Positions 1 through 8,825 of a DNA stretch of 30,480 bases are shown here, piece by piece. The stretch comes from Sulfurovum sp. UBA1140 (GTDB lineage Bacteria > Campylobacterota > Campylobacteria > Campylobacterales > Sulfurovaceae). Under the pieces are notes generated by a model. That model searched no databases. It was not told the origin of the DNA and saw nothing but the letters and a program-made list of their open reading frames with translations. The position numbers and the translations under genes were made by a program. The stretch covers positions 1 through 30,480 of the forward strand of contig DCAF01000059.1 in NCBI GenBank assembly GCA_002311915.1, in the 5' to 3' direction. Position 1 is the first letter of the stretch, and each line of letters opens with the position of its first letter.

Positions 1-200
1 TTTATATAGTTTTTTCTTGTCGGTTGAACAATGATTACCACTTTACTCCGTCGCTTCTCTTTGCTGAAATAGAGTTGATGCTTTTGGGGTGTTTCTATTT
101 TTGTAATAACTTTTTTTTGAGGTTTTTCTTTGTTATCTGACGACCACTCATCGTTGAAGTTGGCTTCCATGTTAAATAGGTTACTGCTTCTATTTTTCAC
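1..200 (-). CDS. Partial hypothetical protein (N-terminal part; possibly SUI1/YciH-like)
   Basis: An open frame runs off the left edge of the window. It starts at a GTG (198-200) whose first base is shared with the TAG stop of the tcdA-like gene, so translation is probably coupled to it. An ATG at 168-170 is a possible later start. About 66 residues are visible. The first 40 are polar and low in complexity, rich in Asn, Glu and Lys. They are followed by a basic segment reading YFSKEKRRSKVVIIVQP. That segment loosely recalls the start of SUI1/YciH-type domains (basic KEKRRGK-like stretch, then a hydrophobic strand), but too little is present to be sure. The protein continues outside the window, so no function is assigned. 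It appears to be the last visible member of the leftward ccsBA-surE-tcdA cluster. Confidence 0.5.
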   Translation of the reverse strand, partial: MKNRSSNLFNMEANFNDEWSSDNKEKPQKKVITKIETPQKHQLYFSKEKRRSKVVIIVQPTRKNYI

Positions 201-847
201 TATTTCCCTTTTATTACCCGTTTAATTACCTCTGAACAGATGGTCAATCCAAAGGCTCCTGTTACAGCAACGAATGAGCCTTTGTCTTTGCATCTGTCCT
301 CTTCGGGGGAGAAGACCACGGTAAAGTTTCGGTTGAATCTTGCTTTTTTTAATTCGTTACGAATTTTTCTTGCCAGTGCATCACCCGAAGTTTTCCAAAT
401 AGAGGCGACTTCTATTTTAGAAGTATCAAATCGTTTGGCCGAACCTGTAGACATAATAAGCTTTTTATAGACTTTTTTTGCCAGTTCTATCTTAACTTTT
501 GTGGTGTCGGCTGAATCAATAATAATATCATAAGGCTCAAAATCAAAAGAAGCAACCCACTGCATGTCCATCTGTTGATTGATGGTGGTAATGGTGGGGT
601 AGAGTTTTTTAAGGGCATTTACTTTAAGCTCTCCAACGGCTTCGGCTCCTATTTGACGGTTTTGATTGGTTTCGTCGTAGTGGTCATAGTCTACAATGGT
701 AATGTCTGAGACACCTGAACGCCATAGGCAATCGAGGGCATATGATCCAACACCACCCACACCAAGTATTAAAATTTTTGCTTTTTGAATCTTTTCAAAA
801 TCTTCTGCTCCAAAAAGCATTCTACAACGTTCAAATCTTAAATCCAT
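200..847 (-). CDS. tcdA: ThiF/E1-like ATP-dependent enzyme, TcdA (CsdL) family tRNA t6A dehydratase
   Basis: The product has 215 residues and belongs to the ThiF/MoeB/E1 superfamily. TcdA-type members use ATP to cyclise N6-threonylcarbamoyladenosine (t6A37) in ANN-decoding tRNAs to the cyclic form. Visible features are the nucleotide-binding loop GVGGVGS (about residues 29-35), the acidic VDYD at 52-55 that would contact the ATP ribose, and the downstream ETNQNRQ with Asn61 and Arg64 that is characteristic of this family. The N-terminal RFERCRMLFG is also typical of TcdA. It is shorter than the E. coli enzyme (about 268 residues), with no C-terminal membrane extension. The start codon lies 8 bases inside the end of surE, giving a 10-base overlap that suggests translational coupling. 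A generic ThiF-family activating enzyme is the alternative; no sulfur-carrier gene lies nearby, which favours TcdA. Confidence 0.82.
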   Translation of the reverse strand: MDLRFERCRMLFGAEDFEKIQKAKILILGVGGVGSYALDCLWRSGVSDITIVDYDHYDETNQNRQIGAEAVGELKVNALKKLYPTITTINQQMDMQWVASFDFEPYDIIIDSADTTKVKIELAKKVYKKLIMSTGSAKRFDTSKIEVASIWKTSGDALARKIRNELKKARFNRNFTVVFSPEEDRCKDKGSFVAVTGAFGLTICSEVIKRVIKGK

Positions 848-1617
848 GAGGTTAACTTTTTTATATCGTGGTGTGAAGTCATGTCAAGATGGATGGGGGT
901 AATTGAGACATAGTTCTGTTTAATGGCTTCGACATCGGTGATGCCACCTTGTGTTGTTCTCCACTCATGGTTAATGAGTCCTATCCAAAAATACTCTTGA
1001 CCCCGTGGGTTGATATGCATTTCTGCATCGTTGCTGTAGACTCTACTGCCTGTACGGGTAATTTTTAATCCGTTACACTGCTTTGGAGTAAGGGCAGGGA
1101 TATTAACGTTTAAAAATTTTCTTGGGCTAAGTGGGAAGCTCCCCTCAAAAATTTTGGTTACCAACTGCACAATTGTCTTTTGTGCCAAGGCGTAGTCCCA
1201 ACCCTCTTTTTGGCTATAGTCATCTGAAAAATCTTGTGAGATGGAAATGGCTGGAATGCCTTGTAGAACGGCTTCCATCGCACCTGAAGCCGTTCCAGAA
1301 TAGGTAATATCTTCACCCATATTGGCTCCGATATTAATACCCGAGATAACAATATCGGGCAGATTATCAGCATCATAAAGTTTGTGCAGTGCTAAAAATA
1401 TACAATCGGTGGGGGTTCCATCATCAAGTTTAAAGAAACCTTTCTTTAACTCCACAAACCTTAAAGGTTTGGTGAGGGTAAGAGAGTGTCCACAGGCAGA
1501 TTTCTCTAATGTGGGTGCCACTGTTATAATCTCACCCAACGGCGTTAACGCTTCTATTAGGGCAAGAAGAGCAGGAGAGTCAAAACCATCATCGTTGGTG
1601 ATTAGTATTTTTTTCAT
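838..1617 (-). CDS. surE: 5'/3'-nucleotidase SurE
   Basis: The 259-residue protein matches the SurE survival-protein family, metal-dependent phosphatases that dephosphorylate nucleoside 5'- and 3'-monophosphates in the cytoplasm. The N-terminal ITNDDGFDSP carries the two metal-binding aspartates (D9, D10). Ser40 in the following EKSACGHS stretch and Asn95 in SGINIGAN complete the expected metal site. The GEDITYSGTASGAMEA segment after it is the usual signature of the family. Length is normal for SurE. The gene lies 9 bases downstream of ccsBA and overlaps the start of the tcdA-like gene by 10 bases, so the three are probably one leftward transcription unit. The ATG is preceded by a purine-rich stretch (AAATGGAGC on the coding strand). 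Confidence 0.95.
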   Translation of the reverse strand: MKKILITNDDGFDSPALLALIEALTPLGEIITVAPTLEKSACGHSLTLTKPLRFVELKKGFFKLDDGTPTDCIFLALHKLYDADNLPDIVISGINIGANMGEDITYSGTASGAMEAVLQGIPAISISQDFSDDYSQKEGWDYALAQKTIVQLVTKIFEGSFPLSPRKFLNVNIPALTPKQCNGLKITRTGSRVYSNDAEMHINPRGQEYFWIGLINHEWRTTQGGITDVEAIKQNYVSITPIHLDMTSHHDIKKLTSWI

Positions 1618-1626
1618 GCTCCATTT

Positions 1627-4600
1627 CTACTTTAGTTTTCGGTTACGGTATGCCAATAGGCTTAAAACAACCAATCCTGCTGTGGCATAATAGACCCAAT
1701 TTGGAATTGGTATCGGCTCTCCTGCTGCGTAAGAGTGAAGACCTGAAAGATAGTAGTTGACCCCAAAATAGGTCATAAGTACCGAACTGTATGCCCATAA
1801 TGAGGCGACATTAAAGGCAAATGGACTGTTAAATCTAGGGATAAATCGTAAATGCAGTACGCTAGCATAAATTAAAATACTCACCGCTGCCCATGTCTCT
1901 TTGGCATCCCATCCCCAGTATCTTCCCCAGCTTTCATTTGCCCAAACTCCACCTAAGAAGTTTCCGATGGTGAGTAGGAAGAGACCAATAATAAGGCTCA
2001 TCTCTGCAATACTGGTCAGCTCTTTAATTGAACGGTCAATGTTGTCGTGACCCTCTTTACGCATAATGAAAAGAATCAATACCAAAAGGGACAAGATTGA
2101 ACCCAGTCCCAAGAATCCATCACCCGAAATAATGGTTGCCACGTGAATCATCAGCCAATAAGATTTTAGAACAGGTACCAAGTTGGTAATCTCTGGGTTG
2201 ATAAAGTTCATATGGGCAACCCCCATGGTTATTCCTGCTAAAAGGGTGGTTGCCGCCAAGGTAAAGGGGGATCTTCTGGCAAAGAAAAGCCCTGCCATAA
2301 CGGTTGATGCGGCGATAAACACAATGGACTCATAGGAGTTTGACCACGGTGCATGTCCTGAAATATACCAACGCATTCCCATTCCAATAAGATGAATAAG
2401 AAAACCAAAAATGGTAATGCTCCACATCACTTTCATAATCCATTTCATTGGGAATGTAGGTTTAATTACATGAATAAAGGCAAAAATAAGTAGGAGGATT
2501 CCTACCAAAAGGTAAAGAGGAACCAATTTAGAGAGCAGTCCCAATTTGTTATATTCAATCTCCATTTCGATATGTGTGTTCGAGGGAATAACTTCACTAC
2601 CAAACTTTGTTTGATAGAGTGAAATAAGGTGCAGTGCCTCATGGGCATTGCTCCAGTTGTTATCTTTAACTCCTACTTCTACACCTTGAAATAGGTGCAT
2701 GGTCATCTGTCTGACCATAGTACCTATCTGCTCAGGAAAGGTTTTGATTGCCTCTCGAGGATTTACCCATTTGTTATTGACATCACTTGGAATAGGAAAA
2801 ATTTGTAAAAGTGAACCCATATAGACCATATATGAGACACTTAGACGCTCATCTACTTTTGCCAACTCTTTATCATATTGGCTCTTCTCTAAAGGTTTTT
2901 TACGCATAGACTCCGAGACTTGATTCGAGAGTTTATAGCTGTTGTCTTTTTTATTAAAGAAGTCAGAAAACTTGGCAAATTTGACACTTTCGTCTAATCC
3001 AAGCTCTTTGGCAATCTTTGGGTGGGATATTTTAATCATGGCAACATCTTGATAGAGCATTGGATTAACGGTCATGCCAAGTAGAAGTGAAGCAGGTTCT
3101 ACCCCAAAGATAGAACTTTTTCCTGATACTTTCGAGATAATCTCATGAGCCAAGGTATCCATGGGTTTCATTCGTCCCCCACTGTCTTGTACTACCAGTT
3201 TACCAAACTTCTCTACGCTCTCTTTCTCGTAAGCACTTAAAATGGTTTGCGTTTTTTCGTCGATGCTAGGAGCCACAGCTTGGGCAGGTGTGGTATTGCC
3301 CAATAGGAGTAACGCAACTGCCACAATGGTAGCACCTTGCAGTCTTTTGGCTCTTTTTAAGAGTTTTTGAAAACGGCTACCAGAGGCAAAAAGGTTCCAT
3401 ATCATACCAATCAGCATGAGTAGATAACCGATATAGGTAGGGAGCGTTCCTGGGTCATGATTGACGGAAAGAATGGTTCCTTGCTCATCTTTATCGTAAG
3501 AGGATTGAAAGAAACGGTAGTTTCTGTGGTCAAGAACATGGTTCATATAGATTTTAAATGGCATATTTTTTATCCCTCTCTCTTCATCAATTAGCTCCAC
3601 TTCACTGGCATAGGATGAGGGGCTGTTAGAACCTGGATAGCGTTCAAGTTGAAAATCAATTAACTTAAGTGAAAAGGGTAGTTCAATGACTTTTGCACCC
3701 AGTACGAGTTTAATATCTACACCACCAAGTGTTAATGTTTTGGATTCACCCTCATTTCCATGATAGGAAAAAAGATTAACATCTTGGCTCTCTTCACCGA
3801 CTGAAATGCGATAAACTGCCATTTCGGGTTTACCCGATTGAGTTTTAAGTGCGGTGCTTACGAATTTTTTAGAGGCTTTCTCATAAACTTTTCTAAGCAC
3901 TATCATGTTGCTTTCGCCAAAACTATAGAGTTTTTTAGATTCAAAAAGATTAAATCCTTTGGTTAAATTTTCCTCTTCTTTGGTTAGCATCGAGAGGGTC
4001 TTTAGGTCAAAGTCTGTTTTGAGTTTAAGTCCATTATCGGTTTTAATAATATTAAAATAGGGTTTGCCCTCTATTGGAGTATCGCTGTTTCCAAAATTAA
4101 CAATAAATGAATTGGCATCATAAATCTCACCTCGCGAGAGATGAATATCTTGCCCTTTTGCACCATTACTGATTTTTAAAGCAATAACCATTTTGCCATT
4201 GGGGTCAGGAACAAGCTGTTGCTCTGCACTGGGCAGATACTCAATCAGTTCAACTTTTACCTCTTTATCTTCGACACTTAGTGTTTCAGTAAAACTGTTT
4301 TTGGTCATAGATGAGAAGAAGATAGGTTTTTCAAAATGGGCTTTATCTTCGCCCTTTTTAGCATCTATCTGAAGAATCTTAACATCGGATACCATGGTAT
4401 TTGCCGTGTGACCTTCACGAATGTGCATTACGCCCTCGTAACCGATATATCGGGTCATGGCAGCACCAATGGCGATAATTAAAAAAGAGGTATGAAAAAT
4501 AAAAATTGACCATTTACCTTTTTTGTAGCTTTTATGCTTGATAATATTGTAAAGTAGAACCAAGATAAAAAATAAGAGAAAAACCTCAAACCATTTGGCA

Positions 4601-4728
4601 CTGTATATTAGTGCCTTTGCCGTCTGTGTACCGTAATCATTTTCGATAAAAGTTGCCGTACCAATCACTACACCAAATAAAAATAGTAGGATAACAGCTA
4701 CCCTCATAGATAATATTGTCTTTAACAT
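1627..4728 (-). CDS. ccsBA: Fused cytochrome c biogenesis protein CcsBA (ResB-CcsA, system II)
   Basis: This 1033-residue membrane protein joins the CcsB/ResB and CcsA/ResC halves of the system II haem exporter and cytochrome c synthase. The fused form is typical of Campylobacterota, where it moves haem to the periplasm and attaches it to CXXCH apocytochromes. The N-terminal half has membrane segments near residues 9-27, 45-63 and 73-92 and a large periplasmic domain. A hydrophobic stretch ending in TTPAQA lies near 465-485 and is followed by a second periplasmic domain. The C-terminal half carries the tryptophan-rich WWD haem-handling motif (WGRYWGWDAKE, 934-944). Candidate haem-ligand histidines are H79, H862, H959 and H998; their mutual spacing fits my recollection of the Helicobacter hepaticus protein. 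It is somewhat longer than that protein (about 936 residues). It heads the leftward cluster with surE and tcdA. Confidence 0.95.
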   Translation of the reverse strand: MLKTILSMRVAVILLFLFGVVIGTATFIENDYGTQTAKALIYSAKWFEVFLLFFILVLLYNIIKHKSYKKGKWSIFIFHTSFLIIAIGAAMTRYIGYEGVMHIREGHTANTMVSDVKILQIDAKKGEDKAHFEKPIFFSSMTKNSFTETLSVEDKEVKVELIEYLPSAEQQLVPDPNGKMVIALKISNGAKGQDIHLSRGEIYDANSFIVNFGNSDTPIEGKPYFNIIKTDNGLKLKTDFDLKTLSMLTKEEENLTKGFNLFESKKLYSFGESNMIVLRKVYEKASKKFVSTALKTQSGKPEMAVYRISVGEESQDVNLFSYHGNEGESKTLTLGGVDIKLVLGAKVIELPFSLKLIDFQLERYPGSNSPSSYASEVELIDEERGIKNMPFKIYMNHVLDHRNYRFFQSSYDKDEQGTILSVNHDPGTLPTYIGYLLMLIGMIWNLFASGSRFQKLLKRAKRLQGATIVAVALLLLGNTTPAQAVAPSIDEKTQTILSAYEKESVEKFGKLVVQDSGGRMKPMDTLAHEIISKVSGKSSIFGVEPASLLLGMTVNPMLYQDVAMIKISHPKIAKELGLDESVKFAKFSDFFNKKDNSYKLSNQVSESMRKKPLEKSQYDKELAKVDERLSVSYMVYMGSLLQIFPIPSDVNNKWVNPREAIKTFPEQIGTMVRQMTMHLFQGVEVGVKDNNWSNAHEALHLISLYQTKFGSEVIPSNTHIEMEIEYNKLGLLSKLVPLYLLVGILLLIFAFIHVIKPTFPMKWIMKVMWSITIFGFLIHLIGMGMRWYISGHAPWSNSYESIVFIAASTVMAGLFFARRSPFTLAATTLLAGITMGVAHMNFINPEITNLVPVLKSYWLMIHVATIISGDGFLGLGSILSLLVLILFIMRKEGHDNIDRSIKELTSIAEMSLIIGLFLLTIGNFLGGVWANESWGRYWGWDAKETWAAVSILIYASVLHLRFIPRFNSPFAFNVASLWAYSSVLMTYFGVNYYLSGLHSYAAGEPIPIPNWVYYATAGLVVLSLLAYRNRKLK

Positions 4729-4773
4729 TTAAACTCCTAATATAGGGGGATTATAATTTTACGGATTATAACG

Positions 4774-4794
4774 AATGTCCATTAATGGGACATT
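4774..4794. promoter_or_regulatory. Inverted repeat in the ccsBA/TPR divergent promoter region
   Basis: Between the divergent ccsBA and TPR-lipoprotein genes lies an inverted repeat with perfect 7-base arms (AATGTCC and GGACATT) separated by seven bases. Inside it sits a second perfect palindrome, CCATTAATGG (4779-4788), and ATTAAT occurs again at 4792-4797. The dyad is 46 bases upstream of the ccsBA start and about 37 bases upstream of the -10-like element of the opposite gene. This position suits an operator acting on ccsBA, on the TPR gene, or on both. No T-run follows, so it is unlikely to be a terminator. The cognate protein is unknown. Confidence 0.4.
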
Positions 4795-4827
4795 AATTGG
4801 TTTCATAGTCACCGTAAAGTTATATTT

Positions 4828-4836
4828 TGCTATGAT
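4828..4836 (+). promoter_or_regulatory. Putative extended -10 promoter of the TPR lipoprotein gene
   Basis: TGCTATGAT fits an extended -10 element (TGN followed by a TATAAT-like hexamer) on the plus strand, about 28 bases upstream of the chosen TTG start. The T-rich stretch just before it (TTATATTTTGC) is common in Campylobacterota promoters, where a -35 box is often weak or absent. No clear -35 hexamer is visible. This would initiate the rightward group that begins with the TPR lipoprotein. Confidence 0.4.
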
Positions 4837-4863
4837 TATTTAATAATTAACTTGGAGAAATCA

Positions 4864-5610
4864 TTGAAACTTATAACCATTATATTTATTGTACTCTTTA
4901 CTTTTGTGGGGTGTTCCAATAAAAGTTTTACAAATATATCGACCGTTAAAAAAGAGACCCAACTACGAGAAGCCAACCATCTAAACAACCAAGGGGTAAG
5001 AGCCTACCGTAAAGGGGACTATAGAGCCTCTGTTGCTTATTATCAAAAATCAATTATAATTAAAGAGAGAATCTTGGGTGAAGAGCATCTAAGTACCGCC
5101 ACAGGCTATAACAATTTAGGTTTGGTTTATAAACGACAAGGTAAAGAGGCGAAAGCCTTGACCTATATTCTTCAAGCACTAAAAATTAGAGAGAAAACCT
5201 TAGGACAAATAGATAGCCGTACTGCCGAGAGTTATAATAACTTAGGCACACTCTATGCCAGTATTGGTGAAAATAACAAAGCTTTAACCTATGCGAATAA
5301 GACCCTAAAGATAAAAGAGAGTATTATAAAAAGAGAGCAGAAAGATACTGCCATTATCTATAATAATCTAGGAGTCATCCATGAAGAGGAGGGGGATTAC
5401 CAAGAGGCACTAACCCATTATATTAAAGCACTAAAAATCAATGAAAAAATATATGGAGAGACCCATCCTGTAACTCAAGCCAACTACCGAAACATTGCAC
5501 TGCTTTACTACACCATGGGAAGATATAGTGATGCTCAATTTTATGCTAAAAAAGCAAAACAGGTTTCTAGTGGTGTAGAGCTTGAAGCTATTGTGGTTGA
5601 GGGTGAGTAG
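4864..5610 (+). CDS. TPR-repeat lipoprotein (kinesin light chain-like repeats)
   Basis: I chose the TTG at 4864 because it gives a clean lipoprotein signal (MKLITIIFIVLFTFVGC, lipobox Cys17) and lies a few bases after a GGAGAA ribosome-binding site. An upstream in-frame TTG at 4852 would put that site inside the gene. The mature part holds about five tetratricopeptide repeats with a period near 42 residues. Each has a YNNLG-like first helix (NNQGVRAYRKGDY, YNNLGLVYKRQGK, YNNLGTLYASIGE, YNNLGVIHEEEGD) and a second helix of the ALKIKE type, the pattern of kinesin light chain-like TPRs. Such proteins are protein-interaction scaffolds, here probably anchored to a membrane on the periplasmic side. 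The partner cannot be told from the sequence. The last residues (VELEAIVVEGE) are acidic. The methyltransferase gene begins 2 bases after its stop. Confidence 0.8.
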   Translation: MKLITIIFIVLFTFVGCSNKSFTNISTVKKETQLREANHLNNQGVRAYRKGDYRASVAYYQKSIIIKERILGEEHLSTATGYNNLGLVYKRQGKEAKALTYILQALKIREKTLGQIDSRTAESYNNLGTLYASIGENNKALTYANKTLKIKESIIKREQKDTAIIYNNLGVIHEEEGDYQEALTHYIKALKINEKIYGETHPVTQANYRNIALLYYTMGRYSDAQFYAKKAKQVSSGVELEAIVVEGE

Positions 5611-5612
5611 AG

Positions 5613-6314
5613 ATGTTCCTATACCAACCAACAAAAGGCTATGCCTATAATAGCGATTCTATATTTTTAGTTGACTTTATTGGTCAATTTAAACCCAAAG
5701 GAAAACTGCTTGATGTGGGGTGTGGAGTAGGGATTATTTCGCTTCTGCTGAGTAGAGACTTTAACATAGAAACTACTATTATCGATAAACAAAAAATTAT
5801 GTTACAATACGCGAAACATAATTACACGATTAACAACTTAGATGTTAAGGGGTACTTGGGTGACTTTATAGAGTTTGAGGAGGAGGGGGCGTTTGACTAT
5901 GTGGTTTCAAACCCCCCATTTTATGACAGCAGTGTGACACAAAGCCAAAACGAGCATCTTAATATTGCACGGTATGCACAGCATCTTCCTATTGATGCAT
6001 TTATTAAGAGAGTAAAAGGTGTTTTAAGACCAAGAGGGCGATTTATTTTCTGTTATGATGCCAAACAGATAGATAGAGTGTTGCACAGTTTGGTAAAGCA
6101 TAAGATAAATCCTGAACTATTGCGTTTTGTGCATTCCAAAATAGACCGAGAGTCAAAACTAGTAATGATTAGTGCCAGAGCAAACTCGAAGTCATTAATG
6201 AAGATAATGCCCCCTTTGGTGGTGTTTGATGATGAGAACAGATATAGAGATGAAGCCAAAAAGGCTTTTATAAAAGCTTCGACCAATAGTATCAAGGGAG
6301 ATTATGATATTTGA
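5613..6314 (+). CDS. TrmN6-like methyltransferase (tRNA1(Val) A37-N6 type)
   Basis: The 233-residue protein is a class I SAM-dependent methyltransferase. Motif I is LLDVGCGVG (32-40), the acidic end of strand 2 is IIDKQ, and the catalytic motif IV is NPPF (100-103), typical of enzymes that methylate exocyclic amino groups of adenine, guanine or glutamine. Overall architecture, with an N-terminal YQPTKGYAYNSDSIFL segment and an ARYAQHLPIDAFI stretch after motif IV, resembles E. coli TrmN6 (YfiC), which makes m6A37 in tRNA-Val1. There is no separate target-recognition domain, so a DNA modification enzyme is unlikely. The gene follows the TPR lipoprotein by 2 bases and overlaps the YkgJ-like gene by 11. 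The substrate assignment is by family resemblance only. Confidence 0.78.
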   Translation: MFLYQPTKGYAYNSDSIFLVDFIGQFKPKGKLLDVGCGVGIISLLLSRDFNIETTIIDKQKIMLQYAKHNYTINNLDVKGYLGDFIEFEEEGAFDYVVSNPPFYDSSVTQSQNEHLNIARYAQHLPIDAFIKRVKGVLRPRGRFIFCYDAKQIDRVLHSLVKHKINPELLRFVHSKIDRESKLVMISARANSKSLMKIMPPLVVFDDENRYRDEAKKAFIKASTNSIKGDYDI

Positions 6315-6693
6315 AGATAATGTGTTAACCCAAGAGGGTTATACGTACAAGTTTACACCCTTGGCATGTAGTAATTGTGGGGGTGCTTGTTGTACAGGTG
6401 AGCGTGGTTATATATGGGCAAAATATAAAGAGATAGAAAAAATGGCTAATTTTTTAGAATTAACACTAGAAGAATTTGCTACAATGTATCTTCGTAAGGT
6501 CAAGCATCGTTACTCTTTGGTTGAGACAAAGCTAGATGTTAATAATTATGCTTGTGTATTTTTTGATAATACCATAAAACAGTGTACAATATACCCTGTG
6601 AGACCGTTACAGTGTCGTACCTTTCCTTTTTGGGAGACATTTAAAAATGATATAGATGAGGTAAAAAAAGAGTGTCCAGGAATAATAGATTGA
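6304..6693 (+). CDS. YkgJ-family cysteine-cluster protein
   Basis: The 129-residue protein shows the signature of the YkgJ/CxxCxxxCC family, small proteins presumed to bind zinc or an iron-sulfur cluster. Candidate ligands are C22, C25, C29 and C30 (CSNCGGACC), then C84, C94, C104 (PLQCRTFPF) and C124. The PxRPLQCRxFPFW stretch is the most conserved part of the family. The function of these proteins is not settled; proposed roles include metal handling and maturation of other enzymes. The gene overlaps the methyltransferase by 11 bases, and its TGA overlaps the TTG start of the next TPR gene, so the three are probably translated together. Confidence 0.85.
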   Translation: MIFEDNVLTQEGYTYKFTPLACSNCGGACCTGERGYIWAKYKEIEKMANFLELTLEEFATMYLRKVKHRYSLVETKLDVNNYACVFFDNTIKQCTIYPVRPLQCRTFPFWETFKNDIDEVKKECPGIID

Positions 6694-8021
6694 ATTACAA
6701 GAGACTAAATATTATGATAATATCGCTGGTATTGGTACTAACGGCATGTAGTTATACGCCAAATGTAACCAAGGTTCCTACTGAGAAGTTGGCAAGTTAC
6801 AATCCTAAGCATTTTACCAGTACAAAGGTAAAGAAGTATAAAGTTAATAATGAAAACCGTCTAATTATGCAAGCGATTGTGTATGAGCAAGAGGGTGAGT
6901 ATGAAAAAAGCAACTACTATTACAATAAACTCTATGAAGAAACAGGCAATGAAGAGTACATGTTTAAAGAGATGAGTACCGCTTTGTATATTGGTAAAAA
7001 ATCTAAAAATCTTTATAGACTTGAAGAGTGGATTAAAGAACATCCTAAAAGTATTAAAGCAAAACGACTGCTGTTGGCATTATATTTAAATGAAAAAGAG
7101 TATGACAAGTCTAAAGCATTGGCTAAAATATTGATTTCTCAGTCGGGAAATCCTGTAGATTTTGAACTCTCTGCCAATCCTTATATCTTAACAGGAGAGT
7201 ATGCTGAGGCGGTAAAATTATTAACTCAAGCCTATAATAAGACTTTTAATGAAGATATTCTGATTAAGATAACCACCCTTTTGGCAAATTACATGGGAGA
7301 TGTAGAGTCTGCTGTTAATCATTTAGAAAATCACCGACACATGCACGAGTGTAGCGAAAAGGTCTGTCTCCAGCTTTTAGAGATATATACCAAGCAAGAG
7401 AAGGTTGGTTTACTAATAGAAGTTTATAAAGACCTATATACAAAGACCAAAAGAGAACAATATGCAGTAAAACTTGTAGAGGGATATATCTATACCCGAG
7501 AGTTGGATAAAGCGATTGAATTCTTAAAAAAAGAGTATCAAAATGATGAGTTGCTTTATAAACTCTATTTGGGTAAAAAAAAGTATGCCAAAGCACAACA
7601 GATTGCAGAGACACTTTACAGTAAAGGAAACAAGCCAAAATGGTTGGCTGAATCTGCGATGGCACTTTATGAAAATAGTCCCAATAAAGATGATAAAGTG
7701 ATGTTGAAGCTTTTTATTGAGAAATTTGAACAGGCACTTGAAGGGGGGGCTAGAGATAGTGTCTACCTTAATTATTACGGTTATACCCTTATAGACAAAG
7801 ATATTGATATAGAAAAGGGGTTAATGCTTATTAAAGAGGCATTAGAAAAAGAGCCTGATAACAGTTACTATCTTGATTCGTTAGCGTGGGGTTACTATAA
7901 ACTTAATCGTTGTAAAGAGGCGTATATTCAGATGAAAAAAGTGGTTGATGTCGAAGGACTTAAAGAAAAAGAGATTATAGAGCATTGGACAATTATTCAA
8001 CAATGTCAAGAGAAAAAATAA
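6690..8021 (+). CDS. TPR-repeat lipoprotein
   Basis: I place the start at TTG 6690, which overlaps the upstream TGA (TTGA) and follows an AGGA motif by about nine bases. A GTG at 6672 is possible but has a poorer site. The chosen start gives a lipoprotein signal: MNYKRLNIMIISLVLVLTAC, Cys20 in the lipobox. The remaining roughly 420 residues are helical and contain degenerate tetratricopeptide repeats, for example EGEYEKSNYYYNKLYEET, KEYDKSKALAKILI and, near the end, NSYYLDSLAWGYYKLNRCKEA. The last of these is the canonical LDSLAWGYYKLGRYEEA-like repeat common in outer-membrane TPR lipoproteins. It is probably anchored in a membrane and acts as an interaction platform in the periplasm. No catalytic domain is seen. 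trpC follows closely. Confidence 0.8.
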   Translation: MNYKRLNIMIISLVLVLTACSYTPNVTKVPTEKLASYNPKHFTSTKVKKYKVNNENRLIMQAIVYEQEGEYEKSNYYYNKLYEETGNEEYMFKEMSTALYIGKKSKNLYRLEEWIKEHPKSIKAKRLLLALYLNEKEYDKSKALAKILISQSGNPVDFELSANPYILTGEYAEAVKLLTQAYNKTFNEDILIKITTLLANYMGDVESAVNHLENHRHMHECSEKVCLQLLEIYTKQEKVGLLIEVYKDLYTKTKREQYAVKLVEGYIYTRELDKAIEFLKKEYQNDELLYKLYLGKKKYAKAQQIAETLYSKGNKPKWLAESAMALYENSPNKDDKVMLKLFIEKFEQALEGGARDSVYLNYYGYTLIDKDIDIEKGLMLIKEALEKEPDNSYYLDSLAWGYYKLNRCKEAYIQMKKVVDVEGLKEKEIIEHWTIIQQCQEKK

Positions 8022-8030
8022 GGAGATGTG

Positions 8031-8825
8031 TTGGCACAGATTTTAGATGAGATTATAAAAAAAACAAAAGAGGATTTGGCAAAAAGAAAAATTGATTACC
8101 CCGTAGAGTGGTTGGGCCGTTCTCTTGCTTATAACCCTTTCGTACCCAAAGATGTTCATAAAGCACTTAAAGCAACTTCTGAAAATCCCTATCGGATTAT
8201 TGCGGAGGTTAAAAAGGCAAGTCCAAGTAAAGGGATTATTCGTGAAGATTTTGACCCCGTACTTATAGCTCAAGCCTATGAGCAGGGTGGGGCTGATTCG
8301 CTCTCGATTTTAACGGAACCACACTTCTTTAAAGGTGATAAAGAGTATCTAGGAGCCATTCGACGATATACCAGTATTCCTCTGTTACGTAAAGATTTTA
8401 TTGTTGATAAGTATCAACTGGTTGAAGCATTGGCTTATGGGGCAGATTATGTATTGTTGATTGCTACAGCATTAAGTAGAAAAGAGCTTAAAGAGTTGCT
8501 TGGTTATACCCATCACTTAGGATTAGAAGCCCTTGTAGAGATTCACAATAAAACCGATTTGGTTAAAGCCATTTTTGCAGGAGCCAATATTATTGGTATT
8601 AATCACCGTAATTTAGAGACCTTTGAGATGGATATGAGTTTGACTCAAAAGTTGGTTCCCTTGATTCCTAACAGCAAAATTATTGTTGCAGAGAGTGGTA
8701 TAAATACCCATGAAACAGTTCAAGAGTTGAGTAAAGTGGGTGCTGATGCCTTTTTGGTAGGAGAACACTTTATGCGTCAAGAGGATATTGTTCAAGCTGT
8801 TAAAGATTTAAAACAGGGAAAATAG
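8031..8825 (+). CDS. trpC: Indole-3-glycerol-phosphate synthase TrpC
   Basis: The protein converts 1-(2-carboxyphenylamino)-1-deoxyribulose 5-phosphate to indole-3-glycerol phosphate in tryptophan synthesis. Family features are the N-terminal [17 protein letters not shown] helix, the [10 protein letters not shown] loop with the catalytic lysine region, [11 protein letters not shown] with the second active-site lysine, and a C-terminal phosphate-binding segment ([23 protein letters not shown]). The length, 264 residues, is normal for a monofunctional TIM-barrel enzyme. I prefer TTG 8031 over GTG 8028 because AGGAG at 8021-8025 would otherwise lie too close to the start. The other trp genes are not adjacent. 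No trp leader or attenuator is visible upstream, so it is probably co-transcribed with the preceding TPR gene and the following dehydrogenase. Confidence 0.95.
   Translation: MAQILDEIIKKTKEDLAKRKIDYPVEWLGRSLAYNPFVPKDVHKALKATSENPYRIIAEVKKASPSKGIIREDFDPVLIAQAYEQGGADSLSILTEPHFFKGDKEYLGAIRRYTSIPLLRKDFIVDKYQLVEALAYGADYVLLIATALSRKELKELLGYTHHLGLEALVEIHNKTDLVKAIFAGANIIGINHRNLETFEMDMSLTQKLVPLIPNSKIIVAESGINTHETVQELSKVGADAFLVGEHFMRQEDIVQAVKDLKQGK

Noticed and set aside
1627..4728. ccsBA as an artificial fusion of two genes.
   Set aside because: The ResB-CcsA fusion is the normal form of system II in Campylobacterota, and all four candidate haem histidines and the WWD motif are present.
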